Of a stretch of DNA of 64,000 nt, positions 33,110-64,000 are shown one piece after another. This stretch comes from Callorhinus ursinus (lineage: Eukaryota; Chordata; Mammalia; Carnivora; Otariidae). Numbering within the stretch: position 1 is the first letter of the stretch; every line of letters begins with the position of its first letter. The notes under the pieces are model-generated. The model searched no databases and was not told the DNA's origin. It saw only the letters and a program-made list of their open reading frames with translations. Location of the stretch: contig NW_020313285.1 of assembly GCF_003265705.1 (NCBI RefSeq), positions 16,677,003 to 16,741,002 on the forward strand. Direction: 5' to 3'. The position numbers and the translations under genes are program-made.

Positions 33110-34249
33110 AATAATGGCATATCGTAATACGAAATGTTTCCAATGCTTTCTATCTTAAAAAATAATTTTACTTTTATCTTTTAATAATTATAAAAATCCC
33201 TACTTCCCCCCCTTTAAAAACATTTTCTATTACAAAGAAAATCTTTGGGTTGATACATCATTGCCTCACATTTGCATTTCTTAAAACCAGAAGATTGAAT
33301 TTCCTCTTAAAAGATGTGTGTAAAAAAGAGAAGTATAATGCACACCACTAAATTTTATACCAGAATGTATAAATATTGGAAAAGTCTTTTTCAGGTTGAC
33401 TAAATTCTATCACTGTTGTTACTAGACTGATCTGTCTTAAAAGGAATTTAAAAATACTTTTGGGAAGATGGTGATTAGAGCAGAGACCATCAAAACTTAG
33501 CAGGGTCAAGTTCACTGGCAACTATGTTAGGATCCTTTCTGTTGCCAGTGACCAAAACCTTAACCCCAACTGGTTGAAGCCAAACAGAGAATTATTAGAT
33601 CATACAACCAAATGGTCCAGGGTAGAGGCTCCCTTATATCTTGCTTGCCTTGGTGATTCTTCCTTGGCTCCATTGTCAGGCAGCTCTCCCGCTGTGGTCC
33701 CAAGATGATGTCAAATCTCCTGGATCTGAATGTATCCTATTCCTGAGCAGCAGGAGAAAGAAATTTGTGCTTTTCTGATAGCTCAATCAGAAGTCCTAGA
33801 ATTCAGCTTCCTTGTGACAAAGGACCTCATGTTCACCCTTGAACTGTGGCCAGGAGTATAGGTTATACTGATTGGCTCTCCCTGTAGCTGAAAGCAGGCT
33901 TCACCCCACCCAAGTTGCTAGCTGGCTGTGCAAATCAATGGAATGTACAGGTGTGACACAACACAGGTGGTGGGGCTAAGTAAACTGCAGCATTGAATGA
34001 CCTGGCAGATGCTTCTCAGATTCAGCTGATCGTTGCCATGTGACACCCTTGGACTTCTGTTGCTAGATGATCCCAATTTTTAAAGAATTCAAAAGCCTGA
34101 TTATTATGTATAACCTCCTGATTTTTAAATGCTGGCAATTCATATTTAAAAAAAAACAGTATAGGGTACCATTGTGCAGCCTCTGATTTGCAGTATAGCT
34201 GTAGGTCAAGTGGGAGGGCTAGTTATTAAAAAGCCCCTTCTATTCAAAA
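33110..34249. other. IL5 upstream flank
   Basis: 33110-33530 is AT-rich with no repeat recognised. 33530-34080 (GCCAGTGACCAAAACCTTAA, GTTGAAGCCAAACAGAGAAT, GGCTCCATTGTCAGGCAGCT) resembles an ancient interspersed repeat that I could not name. No gene is seen. Confidence 0.45.
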
Positions 34250-34745
34250 TATTTCTCCTAAAAATATTTTATTATGGTAAAATACACATAACATAAAATT
34301 TAACATCTCAACCATTTTTAAGTGTGCAGTTCAGTGGTATTAAGTACACTCACAATGTTGTACAATCCATCTTGCAAAACTGAAACTCTACATCCATTAA
34401 ACAACAGCTATTTCCCCTCTCCCCAGCCCCTGGCAATCATGCTTCTACTTTGTGTCTCTATGAATGTGACTGTTCTGGTAACTCATATAAGTGGAATCAC
34501 AATTCCAAAAATTTGTCTTTTTGTGACTGACTTATTTCACTTAAGATATCTTCAGGATTCATCCACATTGTAGCATTTGACAAAACTTCCTTTCCTTTTT
34601 AAGGCAAAGCAATATTCCATCATATGCATATACCACATATTGCTTATTCATTCACCTGTCAGTGGACATTTGGGTTGCTTCCATCTTTTGGCTATCGTGA
34701 ATAAGGCTACTATGAACATGGGTGTACACAAATATATTTCTTAAA
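34250..34745 (-). mobile_element. Old LINE-1 3' UTR
   Basis: GGTAAAATACACATAACATA, CAGTTCAGTGGTATTAAGTA and AAGCAATATTCCATCATATG follow the antisense old L1 3' terminus closely. 34746-34996 shows nothing recognisable. Confidence 0.85.
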
Positions 34746-35012
34746 ATGTTGTCATAATTCATTAACTTTTCCTCTGTGAGACTGATCTCCCAAACCCGAC
34801 TTCAAACTCTCTCATAGCAAAGACTATAAGATAATGTATTTAAAAGAACTTTATTAATGTAAAACTCCATACAAAAGTTTATTATTTTAATCTCCTGTGC
34901 AGAAGGAGAACTCCAAGTAATTTTTGTTGATATTGCACCCTCACGGAAGTGGAGCATCATCCCCCTGAAGTGTGGGATACGCAGTGACTTCATTTTAAAG
35001 AATACAGTATGG

Positions 35013-35444
35013 AGGGCAGCTGGGTGGCTCAGTCGTTAAGCGACTGCCTTCGGCTCAGGTCATGGTCCAGGGGTCCTGGGATCGAGCCCTGTGTCCAGCT
35101 CCCTGCTCGGCGGGGATCTGCTTCTCCCTCTCCCTCTGCCTCCCGCTCTCCCCGCTCATGCTCTGTCTCTGTCTCTCTCTCCCTCAAATAAATAAATACA
35201 ATCTTTATTTCTTTATTTTTTTAAAGATTTTTATTTATTTATTTGATAGAGAGAGACACAGCGAGAGAGGGAACACAAGCAGGGGGAGTGGGAGAGGGAG
35301 AAGCAGGCTTCCCGCAGAGCAGTGAGCCCGATGTGGGGCTCGATCCCACAGGCTCCTAGGACCCTGAGATCATGACCTGAGCCGAAGGCAGACGCTTAAC
35401 CATTTGAGCCACCCAGGTGACCCAATACAATCTTTAAAAAAAAT
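35013..35444 (+). mobile_element. Carnivore SINE, host of a nested SINE
   Basis: Head GGGCAGCTGGGTGGCTCAG, with the tail split by the minus-strand SINE. AAAGAATACAGTATGG at 34997-35012 and 35445-35460 is a perfect 16-bp duplication enclosing both elements. Confidence 0.96.
35208..35423 (-). mobile_element. Carnivore SINE nested in SINE tail
   Basis: Young type, inserted in the A-rich tail of the plus-strand copy. AATACAATCTTTA at 35195-35207 and 35424-35436 is a perfect 13-bp duplication. Confidence 0.96.
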
Positions 35445-35539
35445 AAAGAATACAGTATGGGAAGGAGATTATAAGAAGAGGAACTTTGCAATGGAGAAAC
35501 CTGGCAAACCTCAACCAGGTGACCAAGGTCAACATCAAC

Positions 35540-35995
35540 AGTGATAAGTTACGTTAATAGCAACTACTCTTAACATGATGTAACGAGAATGGCATTTTCT
35601 CTCTGTGGTCTTCCTCCCCAAACCTGATAACCTCTATCTAACCATGAGAAAAACATCATACATATCCAAATTGAGGGAGAAAATACCCGACCAACACGCC
35701 TTAAAACTGTCAAGGTCATCAAAAAGAAGCAACATCTGAGAAACTGTCACAGCCCAGAGGAGTCCAAGCATGGTGACCAAACGTAATGTGGTATCGTGGG
35801 TGAAATCCAGGAACAGAAAAAGGACAGTAGATAAAACTAAGGAAATTCCAAAAAAACAGTGGAGTCTAGTAATGTGCCAAAGTTGGTTCCTCAGTTGTGT
35901 CCAATGTACTATAGGAAACTGGGCGCAGGCTACACAGGAACTCTCTATAACATTGTTGCAACTTCTGCAACTCTAAAACTATTTTAAAATACAAG
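35540..35995 (+). mobile_element. Interspersed repeat of the poly(A)-ended family
   Basis: CATCTGAGAAACTGTCACAG, AGGAACAGAAAAAGGACAGT and AACTCTAAAACTATTTTAAA match the same family as the segments at 16.6, 58.5 and 60.4 kb. Probably an old LINE 3' end. The left edge is uncertain. Confidence 0.55.
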
Positions 35996-36001
35996 TCACC
36001 C

Positions 36002-36179
36002 AAGGGCTCTGGGTGACTCAGTCGGTTCAGCTCAGGTCATCTCAGGGTCCTCAGATCGAGTCCTGCATCAGGCTCCGCACTCAGCGGGGAGTCTGCTTCT
36101 CTCCCTCTTTCTCTGGCTCTCCATCCCTGCTCGTGCTCTCTCTCTCACTCTCTCTCTCAAATAAATAAAATTTTTAAAA
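36002..36179 (+). mobile_element. Carnivore SINE
   Basis: GGGCTCTGGGTGACTCAGTC head with an internal deletion before GCTCAGGTCAT. The tail is AAATAAATAAAATTTTT. Confidence 0.9.
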
Positions 36180-36269
36180 GAAAACATCACAAATTGAGAA
36201 AAGCTAATGATTGCTTTTACTTTCATTATTAAAAAGACGTCGCATCCTGTAAATGTCATGCACTCAGGA

Positions 36270-36395
36270 CCTTTTCACTAGACTATGAGCTACTTGAGTA
36301 GAAAGATTTTATTTCATTAACCTTTTTGTCCTCAAGGACTAGCCTATTATTGTAGGCACTCAATGTTTGTTGAAAAAAAACCTGAATGAATAAGC
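36270..36395 (+). mobile_element. L2 LINE 3' end
   Basis: GACTATGAGCTACTTGAGTA through GTAGGCACTCAATGTTTGTT and CCTGAATGAATAAGC is the L2 terminus. Confidence 0.75.
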
Positions 36396-36895
36396 AGGTA
36401 CATGGTTGTGTTAGTTGAAAAAATTAATGTGAATACTGTGGAAACTCAAGGAGTCTATTCCCTGAGGCTGGGAGCCTGAAGTGATAGAAAAAGCAGACTC
36501 CTAGAAAAAAAGGTAAAGCAACACTTTAAGGCTCAGCTGTAGAGACTAAGTCAATGTGAACTACTATGGCATTTTTAAAAACCCACATTATTTTAGGCGA
36601 ATAGAAAATTAGCAATCAGTACTTGGAATTTTTAAGAATTACTAGTAATTACGTAAAAGGATTTCGAATAGTATTGGAAAGTTGTATTCGTGGGTAACAT
36701 CCAAACTTTTGCCCAAAAACCTTTATCTCTATTAGTGGCTTCCAAATTGGCAACATATTTTTAAAATACTGATAGCTGTGGTTTTTACTAACTGTGTAGT
36801 CATTTAAGGTCAAATGACTTTTCTATGAACTGATTCTAATCAATCAACTCGGCATAATGCCCAAATTTTTCGTGGTGACTAAATGTAAAATGATA
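36396..36895. other. IL5-RAD50 spacer, unassigned
   Basis: AT-rich, non-coding, no repeat recognised. Confidence 0.4.
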
Positions 36896-37030
36896 GCGTC
36901 TCTCTTTCTTTCTCTTTCTTTCTTCCTTCCTTTCTTTCTTTCTTTTTCTTTTTCTTTCTTTCTCTTTCTTTCTCTTTCTTTCTTTCTTTCTTTTTCTTTC
37001 TTTCTTTTTCTTTCTTTCTTTTTCTTTTTT
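36896..37030. repeat. (TTTC)n / (TTTTTC)n pyrimidine tract
   Basis: About 130 bases of pure T/C on the plus strand, with interspersed CTTCC and TTTTTC units. It is not attached to a recognisable SINE. Confidence 0.95.
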
Positions 37031-37039
37031 ACCCTATTC

Positions 37040-37876
37040 TAACCTCGATGCTTTCAATCCCCAAGCATATCTTTAAAGTAATTCTTTTTATTGAATAAAT
37101 AACATTATAGGAAGAGAAACACAGAACTTCCTCCCTTGGCATAGCAACTGTCAGTTTTTTTATGACTTCTTCCAATCCTTACTAACACATAGATAGCTTC
37201 ACAGAGTTGTAACCAATGAATATGTGCCACTTGTGTTTATCTTTTTTGCTTATAAATACCTCTCTTTCATGTATCTACTTATTATTTTAAAGGTTACCTG
37301 CTATTAGATGAAATTGGTATCTACAGTTCACTTCACCATTTGGATTGTTTCTAGTCTCCCACAACTATAAACAATGCTACCAGAAAGTTCTTTGTATAAT
37401 CTTTTAAAATATTTCCTTATGCCAAGGAACTTGTGTGACCATTTTTACAGCTCTTGTTACATTTTACCAGATCACCCCTCTGAAAATATTAAATGGACAA
37501 AAAATAAATCCCTTGCATTTTTAGTGTTTTACAACTTACAAAGCACTTTCACAAACATAGCTTTGTTTAATCCTGCTATCAGCACTGCAGGATAGATTTC
37601 TTTCCTTGAAAGTTCTTCAGCACTGGGGTTTAATCATTTTGCTGATGTAATGAGCGAGATGAACCCCCATAAAAGGTGTGATGCAAGAAGCCGAGGTAAT
37701 CAACTAGATTGATAAATATGTTGTTAAGCCTAAATAAATAATACTGGTTAAAAAATAACTTATTTAGGGGATTTCAAGACAATGAGGAACAAAAATACTA
37801 AACAATGATAATGTGGGAAAAACAGTGATCAGAGCTGATGCATTTTATTGTTCTTGTGCTGTTTAGAAATTTCCTG
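37040..37876. other. Spacer with possible old LINE-1 and MIR scraps
   Basis: 37100-37450 (TAAACAATGCTACCAGAAAG) weakly resembles antisense L1, and 37540-37600 (AAGCACTTTCACAAACATAG) resembles MIR. No gene is seen. Confidence 0.35.
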
Positions 37877-37892
37877 AAGATATTAACTTTAG

Positions 37893-37971
37893 GGCAACCC
37901 TATCAGGTACCCTCCCTCTTTGGGAACTTTGTACCATCCCTCAATAAATTTTAATATCGCTCGATTAAAAA
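37893..37971 (+). mobile_element. 79-bp poly(A)-ended retro-insertion
   Basis: Bounded by perfect 16-bp copies of AAGATATTAACTTTAG (37877-37892 and 37972-37987). It has an AATAAA at 37943-37948 and an A-run about 17 bases further on. It looks like a 5'-truncated reverse-transcribed RNA end, possibly from an LTR-type transcript; the source is not identified. Confidence 0.8.
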
Positions 37972-37987
37972 AAGATATTAACTTTAG

Positions 37988-38420
37988 ATTTCAAAATAGG
38001 CATGTGAAAAATATAAGAGGAACCACTAAAAGAACAGGAATAGAATGTACAACTTACAAACCAGTAGAATAAAACAAGGGCCAAAAAAAGCTCAATCAAT
38101 CCAGAAACCAGGAAAGGAGAGAAAGAAGCAAACAAAAAGCACAGAAAGAGATATGAGAAATACATCCAAATTTATCATGAATCACAATAATAAAAACAGA
38201 TTAAGCTCATCTATTAAAAGGCAGATACTGTAAAATTCTACCAAAAATCATCTCTCTGCTATTTTCAAGAGATATACTTCACGTAAAATGACACTAAAAG
38301 GTTGAAAATCAAGGGATAGAAAGATATACTGGACAAATAGTAATCAAAAGAAAGCTAATGTATCAATATCAATACCAGAAAAAGAATTTGTGTCTGAAAG
38401 TACTATACAGAAAGAGATTC
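37988..38420 (+). mobile_element. Old LINE-1 fragment
   Basis: AAAGAACAGGAATAGAATGT, ATCCAAATTTATCATGAATC and ATTAAAAGGCAGATACTGTA resemble the 5' part of old L1 ORF2. 38421-38689 is T-rich and unassigned. Confidence 0.6.
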
Positions 38421-38689
38421 ACTAGTAAGTATAAAATAGTATCTCATGATAGTTTTATTTTTCATTTCATTAATTATGATATAAGCAAAATAAAACATTT
38501 TCCAGTAATAGTTTACTGAGAAATAGGAACTTGACTAGTTTGCTTTTTCAGTTTTTTTTATTTTAGGGATTAATCATTTTTATTGCAGTTCATTTCTACC
38601 CCCTTCCTAGGGGTGTTCTCTTAGTCTTAGAGTTTCCTATAAAACTGTTACAAAGTTGAATTTTTTTGTCATGGAATCTGGCTACTTTG

Positions 38690-39185
38690 TCATGTCAACT
38701 TTTTTCTTCGGTTTGCTGTTTTTTCCTGAAGTATTTTAAAGTAAATTACAGAAGAGCATGATGCTCCATCATTAACACTTCATATGTATCTCAAAAAGGA
38801 ATCATTTTCCTACATAGCAAGATACTGTCACATCAAATATAATGAAATTAACAATAAAAAATTTTTAGCATGTAATTTCTGGACTCCATTCAAATTTCCC
38901 TATGTATCCCCCAAATTCCCTTCATATCTCTATGTGCAAACAGGGATCCAACCCAGGACCATATGTTGCATCTTTTTTTAAAATAAAGTCTTTTAGGGAT
39001 GGCTCAGGTCATGATCTCAGGGTTGTGAGATCGAGCCCCACGTTGGGCTCTGTGCTCAGCGCAGTCTGCTTAATACTCTATCTCCCTCTCCCTCTGCTCT
39101 CCCCCTGCTCTCTCACTCTCTCTCTAAAATGAATAAATAAATCTTTTTTTAAAAAGTCTTTTAGAATCTACAGCAGTCCTTGTTT
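38690..39185 (-). mobile_element. Old LINE-1 3' UTR, SINE-interrupted
   Basis: TTAAAGTAAATTACAGAAGA, ATGTATCTCAAAAAGGAATC and ACAGGGATCCAACCCAGGAC follow an antisense old L1 3' UTR. Confidence 0.65.
38997..39152 (+). mobile_element. 5'-truncated carnivore SINE
   Basis: It begins inside the head (GGATGGCTCAGGTCATGATC) and has a normal tail. AAAGTCTTTTAG at 38985-38996 and 39153-39164 is a perfect 12-bp duplication, so the truncation happened at insertion. Confidence 0.94.
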
Positions 39186-39276
39186 TAATGACACTGATCT
39201 GAGAGCCTGGGCTAGTGTCTTATAACACATTCCACCTTCCAGATTTACCTTTTCCATCCTTGTGGTGTTATTTTTA

Positions 39277-39474
39277 TTTTTTTTTAAAGATTTTATTTAT
39301 TTATTTGACAGAGAGAGACACAGCAAGAGAGGGAACACAAGCAGGGGGAGTGGGAGAGCGAGAAGCAGACCTCCCGCCGAGCAGGGAGCCCGACGTGGGG
39401 CTCGATTCCAGGACCCTGGGATCACGACCTGAGCCGAAGGCAGACACTTAACGACTGAGCCACCCAGGCGCCCC
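39277..39474 (-). mobile_element. Carnivore SINE, young type
   Basis: Nearly consensus. CTTGTGGTGTTATT and CTTGGGTGTTATT flank it. Confidence 0.96.
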
Positions 39475-39579
39475 TCTTGGGTGTTATTAACCTAATCCTA
39501 ATTCCTGTGAACTGGAGGCTAAGTGTAAAAGTGTGATTAGATTCAGGTTAATTTAAAAAAACCAAACACATAGGAAATA

Positions 39580-39770
39580 ATGTTGGGTACTTCGTGGGAA
39601 GGTCACAGTGGAAGAATATAGTCAATGGTATTGTAATAAGTTGTATGGTGACAGATGGTGGGTACACTTGCGGTAAGCATAGCATATAGTATAAATTTGT
39701 TGAATCACTATGTTATACACCTGAAACTAATGTAACATTGTGTGTCAGCTATACTTGAAAAAAAATCACA
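39580..39770 (+). mobile_element. LINE-1 3' end
   Basis: GTATGGTGACAGATGGTGGG, TTGTTGAATCACTATGTTAT and ACACCTGAAACTAATGTAAC, then an A-run, match an L1 3' terminus. Confidence 0.85.
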
Positions 39771-40034
39771 GCAGGAGACATATAAAGTCTGGTTGTCTCA
39801 ATCATAGTTAATTTCTTATGTTACTTTGGGTCATAAAATTCTCCTTTAAAAGTGGGGGTAATTACATTTTTGGGCTCTACTTTTATTGCTGCCAGAAAGA
39901 TATAGATCTTCATCCACCTGAAACTTATCCAGTGGTAAGTTAAATAAGATACAGATTTGCTTTTTTCTTCCTATTGATATCCAAGTATCCAAGCAATGCA
40001 AATGTATGGTGGTAGAAAAAAAAAATGGCCTTGG

Positions 40035-40135
40035 TGTTTACACAACTGTTTACATTTGTCAAAAGTCATGAAACTGTACCCTGGGAAAGGGAGACTCTTA
40101 CTGTATGTAAATAATGCTTAAATAAACTGACTTTA
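40035..40135 (+). mobile_element. Old LINE-1 3' end
   Basis: TTGTCAAAAGTCATGAAACT, then TACTGTATGTAAATAATGCT and AATAAACTGACTTTAAAA, match an L1 3' terminus. 39771-40034 is unassigned. Confidence 0.65.
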
Positions 40136-40148
40136 AAAATGGGCCCTA

Positions 40149-40336
40149 GGGGCGCCTGGGTGGCTCAGTGGGTTAAGCATCTGCGTTTGGCTCAGGTCAT
40201 GATCCCAGGGTCCTGGGATAGAGTCCCTCATTGTGCTCCCCGCTCAGTGGGGAATCTGCTTCTCCCTCTTCCTCTGCCCCTCCCCCTGCTCATGCTCTCT
40301 CTCTCTCTCAAATAAATTAATGAAATCTTTAAAAAA
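40149..40336 (+). mobile_element. Carnivore SINE
   Basis: Head GGGGCGCCTGGGTGGCTCAG. AAAAATGGGCCCTA and AAAAATGGGTTCTA flank it. Confidence 0.96.
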
Positions 40337-40339
40337 TTT

Positions 40340-40739
40340 TAAAAATGGGTTCTAATCTTTTCTCATTTTTAAGATTACATTTAGTTTGTTACATAAAGCA
40401 TTACTGTATAATTTCAATCTGTTGTGTTCCATTAGTAACTTAAAATATGTATTATGATAACTGATGCTTTCATGTTTCTTCCTTGGTACAGCAAGAGAGT
40501 ACTCACTGGCTTTCCCCAGTTCCATCCTTTGACATGAATATTTTAGTTTATGTATTAAGTTCTGTAAATGATTGGGGATTATGTGATTGGAGGCCATTTC
40601 CTACATTTTTCTGGATCAATAATCCAAAGTTTTTGCTTTGATTTTAATGTCTTCCACTATTGTTTTGTAATTTCTGTCATTTTTCCTAGAGGTCTTGCAT
40701 GTGATAGCCCTCCATAAGTTGGGTTCCAAAAAACAATAT
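40340..40739. other. Spacer without recognisable feature
   Basis: AT-rich, no gene. An 81-codon minus-strand ORF is unsupported. Confidence 0.4.
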
Positions 40740-41111
40740 TCAGTCATTGTTTCTCTTATTTTACTTAACATTTTTTATCATACAAACATTAAATTTTTTT
40801 AAACATACAAAAAGCGGTACATAATATATACAACTTGATGGCTTCAGAGGTAAGTATACACCACCATTGTCACCATCACTATAGTCAGTGCCATTGGTCT
40901 ATCCATTACTTCCAGAAGTTTGCTCCCACCCTCCTTCTTTTTAACTTATTTTTGTTTATGTGATAAGAACACTTATCACAAGATCTACCCTCTCAGCAAA
41001 TTTTTAAGCACATAATATAGTATTGTTACACAATATAGTAGTGTTAACTATAGGCATTATGGTACAGCACGTCTCTCATTATTCATCTTGCATAACCGAA
41101 TCTCTTATTTT
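40740..41111 (-). mobile_element. Old LINE-1 3' UTR
   Basis: GATAAGAACACTTATCACAA, GATCTACCCTCTCAGCAAAT and GTGTTAACTATAGGCATTAT fit the antisense L1MA/MB-type 3' UTR. Confidence 0.75.
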
Positions 41112-41128
41112 AAAGGTGTCTATTCTTG

Positions 41129-41314
41129 GGCGCCTGGGTGGCTCAGGCGACTGCCTTCGGCTCAGGTCATGATCCCACGGTCCTGGGATCGAGTCCCATA
41201 TCGGGCTCCCTGCTCAGCAGGGAGTCTGCTTCTCCCTCTGACCCTCTTCCCTTTCATGCTCTCTATCTCTCATTCTGTCTCTCAAATAAATAAATAAAAT
41301 CTTTGAAAAAAAAT
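41129..41314 (+). mobile_element. Carnivore SINE
   Basis: Head lacks a few bases (GGCTCAGGCGACTGCC). AAAGGTGTCTATTCTTG at 41112-41128 and 41315-41331 is a perfect 17-bp duplication, suggesting a recent insertion. Confidence 0.97.
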
Positions 41315-41417
41315 AAAGGTGTCTATTCTTGTGGTGGTACTCAGAGGAATGGATTTCTTTCACATCATGTTTGTGTAACATTTTATAGTTTTGTAACAGC
41401 ATTTGGGTTTTGGTCTA

Positions 41418-41743
41418 CAGCAGTTCCCCAACTTTTGATCTTAGATACCTACACTCTTAAAAATTACTGCGAACCCCAAAGAGCTTTGATGTGAGTTATA
41501 ACTATCAATATTTACTCAATTGGGAAATTAAAATTGAGATTTTAATTTTTTAGCACAAGAAATATACAAGCACACATTCTATTACCCATCATTGCGGTAG
41601 CGTCACCATACGTCATGTGCGTACATTACAGAGCGAAAGAGAATGAAAAACGGAGGGACGTCTTTATATTGTTAGAAAATAGTTTTGACATTAGCCGACA
41701 TCACACTCCCTTCCATCCCAGGATCACACTTTGATAACCACTG
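41418..41743. mobile_element. Non-autonomous hAT-like DNA transposon
   Basis: The left end CAGCAGTTCCCCAACTTTTG and the reverse complement of the right end CAGTGGTTATCAAAGTGTGA are imperfect terminal inverted repeats starting CAG. The interior (ATTACTGCGAACCCCAAAGA) resembles a widespread mammalian hAT remnant. Flanking 8-mers match only partly. Confidence 0.65.
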
Positions 41744-41946
41744 TTTGTCACAAGTGTTTGCGGTTGTCAGAGTTAGGGCTTAATGCTGCCCCGCACCCAG
41801 CAAGGAAGCGAACTGCAGGAGCTCCAGCAGAAGACCCGCCGGGGCTGACAAGCTCCCGGAAGCCAGAGCTGCGCGCGCACCGCGAGCCTCCGATTTCCCG
41901 GCGTGCCCCTGGCCTGCGGCGTAAATGCACGCTGGTCCTAGCGATC

Positions 41947-41954
41947 CACGTGAC
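41947..41954 (+). promoter_or_regulatory. RAD50: CACGTGAC E-box in RAD50 promoter
   Basis: A perfect palindromic CACGTG in the CpG island, matching the USF/MYC-type E-box. Function here is inferred from position only. Confidence 0.5.
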
Positions 41955-42191
41955 CCGCGGGGAGGCCGCGGCGGGAATCTGTGAGTGCATCCTGTTGCGG
42001 GGTCCTTGGGTCTGCGTTTCGTGTCTACCGCGGGCGGCCCCGGCCCGGCTCCCACCCCCGCTTTCGCTCGTCAAGCGGGAAGGAAGCCGGTGTGGGAGGA
42101 AGAGTTCCAGCCAGAGCCTTCGCTCCTCCCTGGAGCCTTCCAATTCGGAGACTCACGGCCGGTGCTCGCCCTGCTCCGGCATCACAGCTAA

Positions 42192-64000
<21,809 letters not shown>

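Overview
This is mammalian genomic DNA, almost certainly from a carnivore. About forty copies of the tRNA-derived carnivore SINE (head GGCGCCTGGGTGGCTCAG, CT-rich body, AAATAAATAAAATCTT tail) occur on both strands, amid LINE-1, L2, MIR and old DNA-transposon remnants. The typical canid SINE head is not seen, and the main young type has a GCTCCGCGGGAAGCCTGCTT body. An arctoid caniform (bear, pinniped or mustelid) is therefore more likely than a dog; this is inference and the species is not fixed.

Two real protein-coding genes are present. IL5 is complete on the minus strand (coding span 31207-32983, four exons, 134 residues). RAD50 is on the plus strand (first four coding exons at 42249-42377, 44382-44465, 60700-60851 and 63857 to the window end, inside exon 4). 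The head-to-head order IL5 (-) then RAD50 (+) matches the mammalian type-2 cytokine locus (IRF1 - IL5 - RAD50 - IL13 - IL4). The first 30 kb would then be the IRF1-IL5 intergenic interval, and IL13 and IL4 would lie beyond the right edge, past the rest of RAD50.

Layout: 1-30.9 kb is intergenic, with many LINE/SINE insertions and several stretches of unassigned DNA (219-2490, 12.3-14.4 kb, 21.1-24.4 kb, 29.4-30.3 kb). 30.9-33.1 kb is IL5 with a recognisable proximal promoter (TATA-like, CLE0/AP-1-ETS and GATA elements). 33.1-41.7 kb is the IL5-RAD50 spacer. 41.76-42.5 kb is the CpG-rich RAD50 promoter, 5' UTR and exon 1. The remainder is RAD50 introns 1-3, full of repeats, with one 100-N assembly gap at 45230-45329.

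No previously undescribed system is visible; open reading frames outside IL5 and RAD50 are repeat-derived or chance. The most unusual items are small retrotransposition products: a 31-bp fragment of the U6 snRNA 5' end flanked by a perfect 16-bp duplication, next to a truncated U1 copy; a 79-bp poly(A)-ended insertion with a perfect 16-bp duplication; a compound LINE-1 insertion carrying its 3' UTR twice; three SINEs inserted into tails of other SINEs; and a SINE 25 bp from a RAD50 splice donor.
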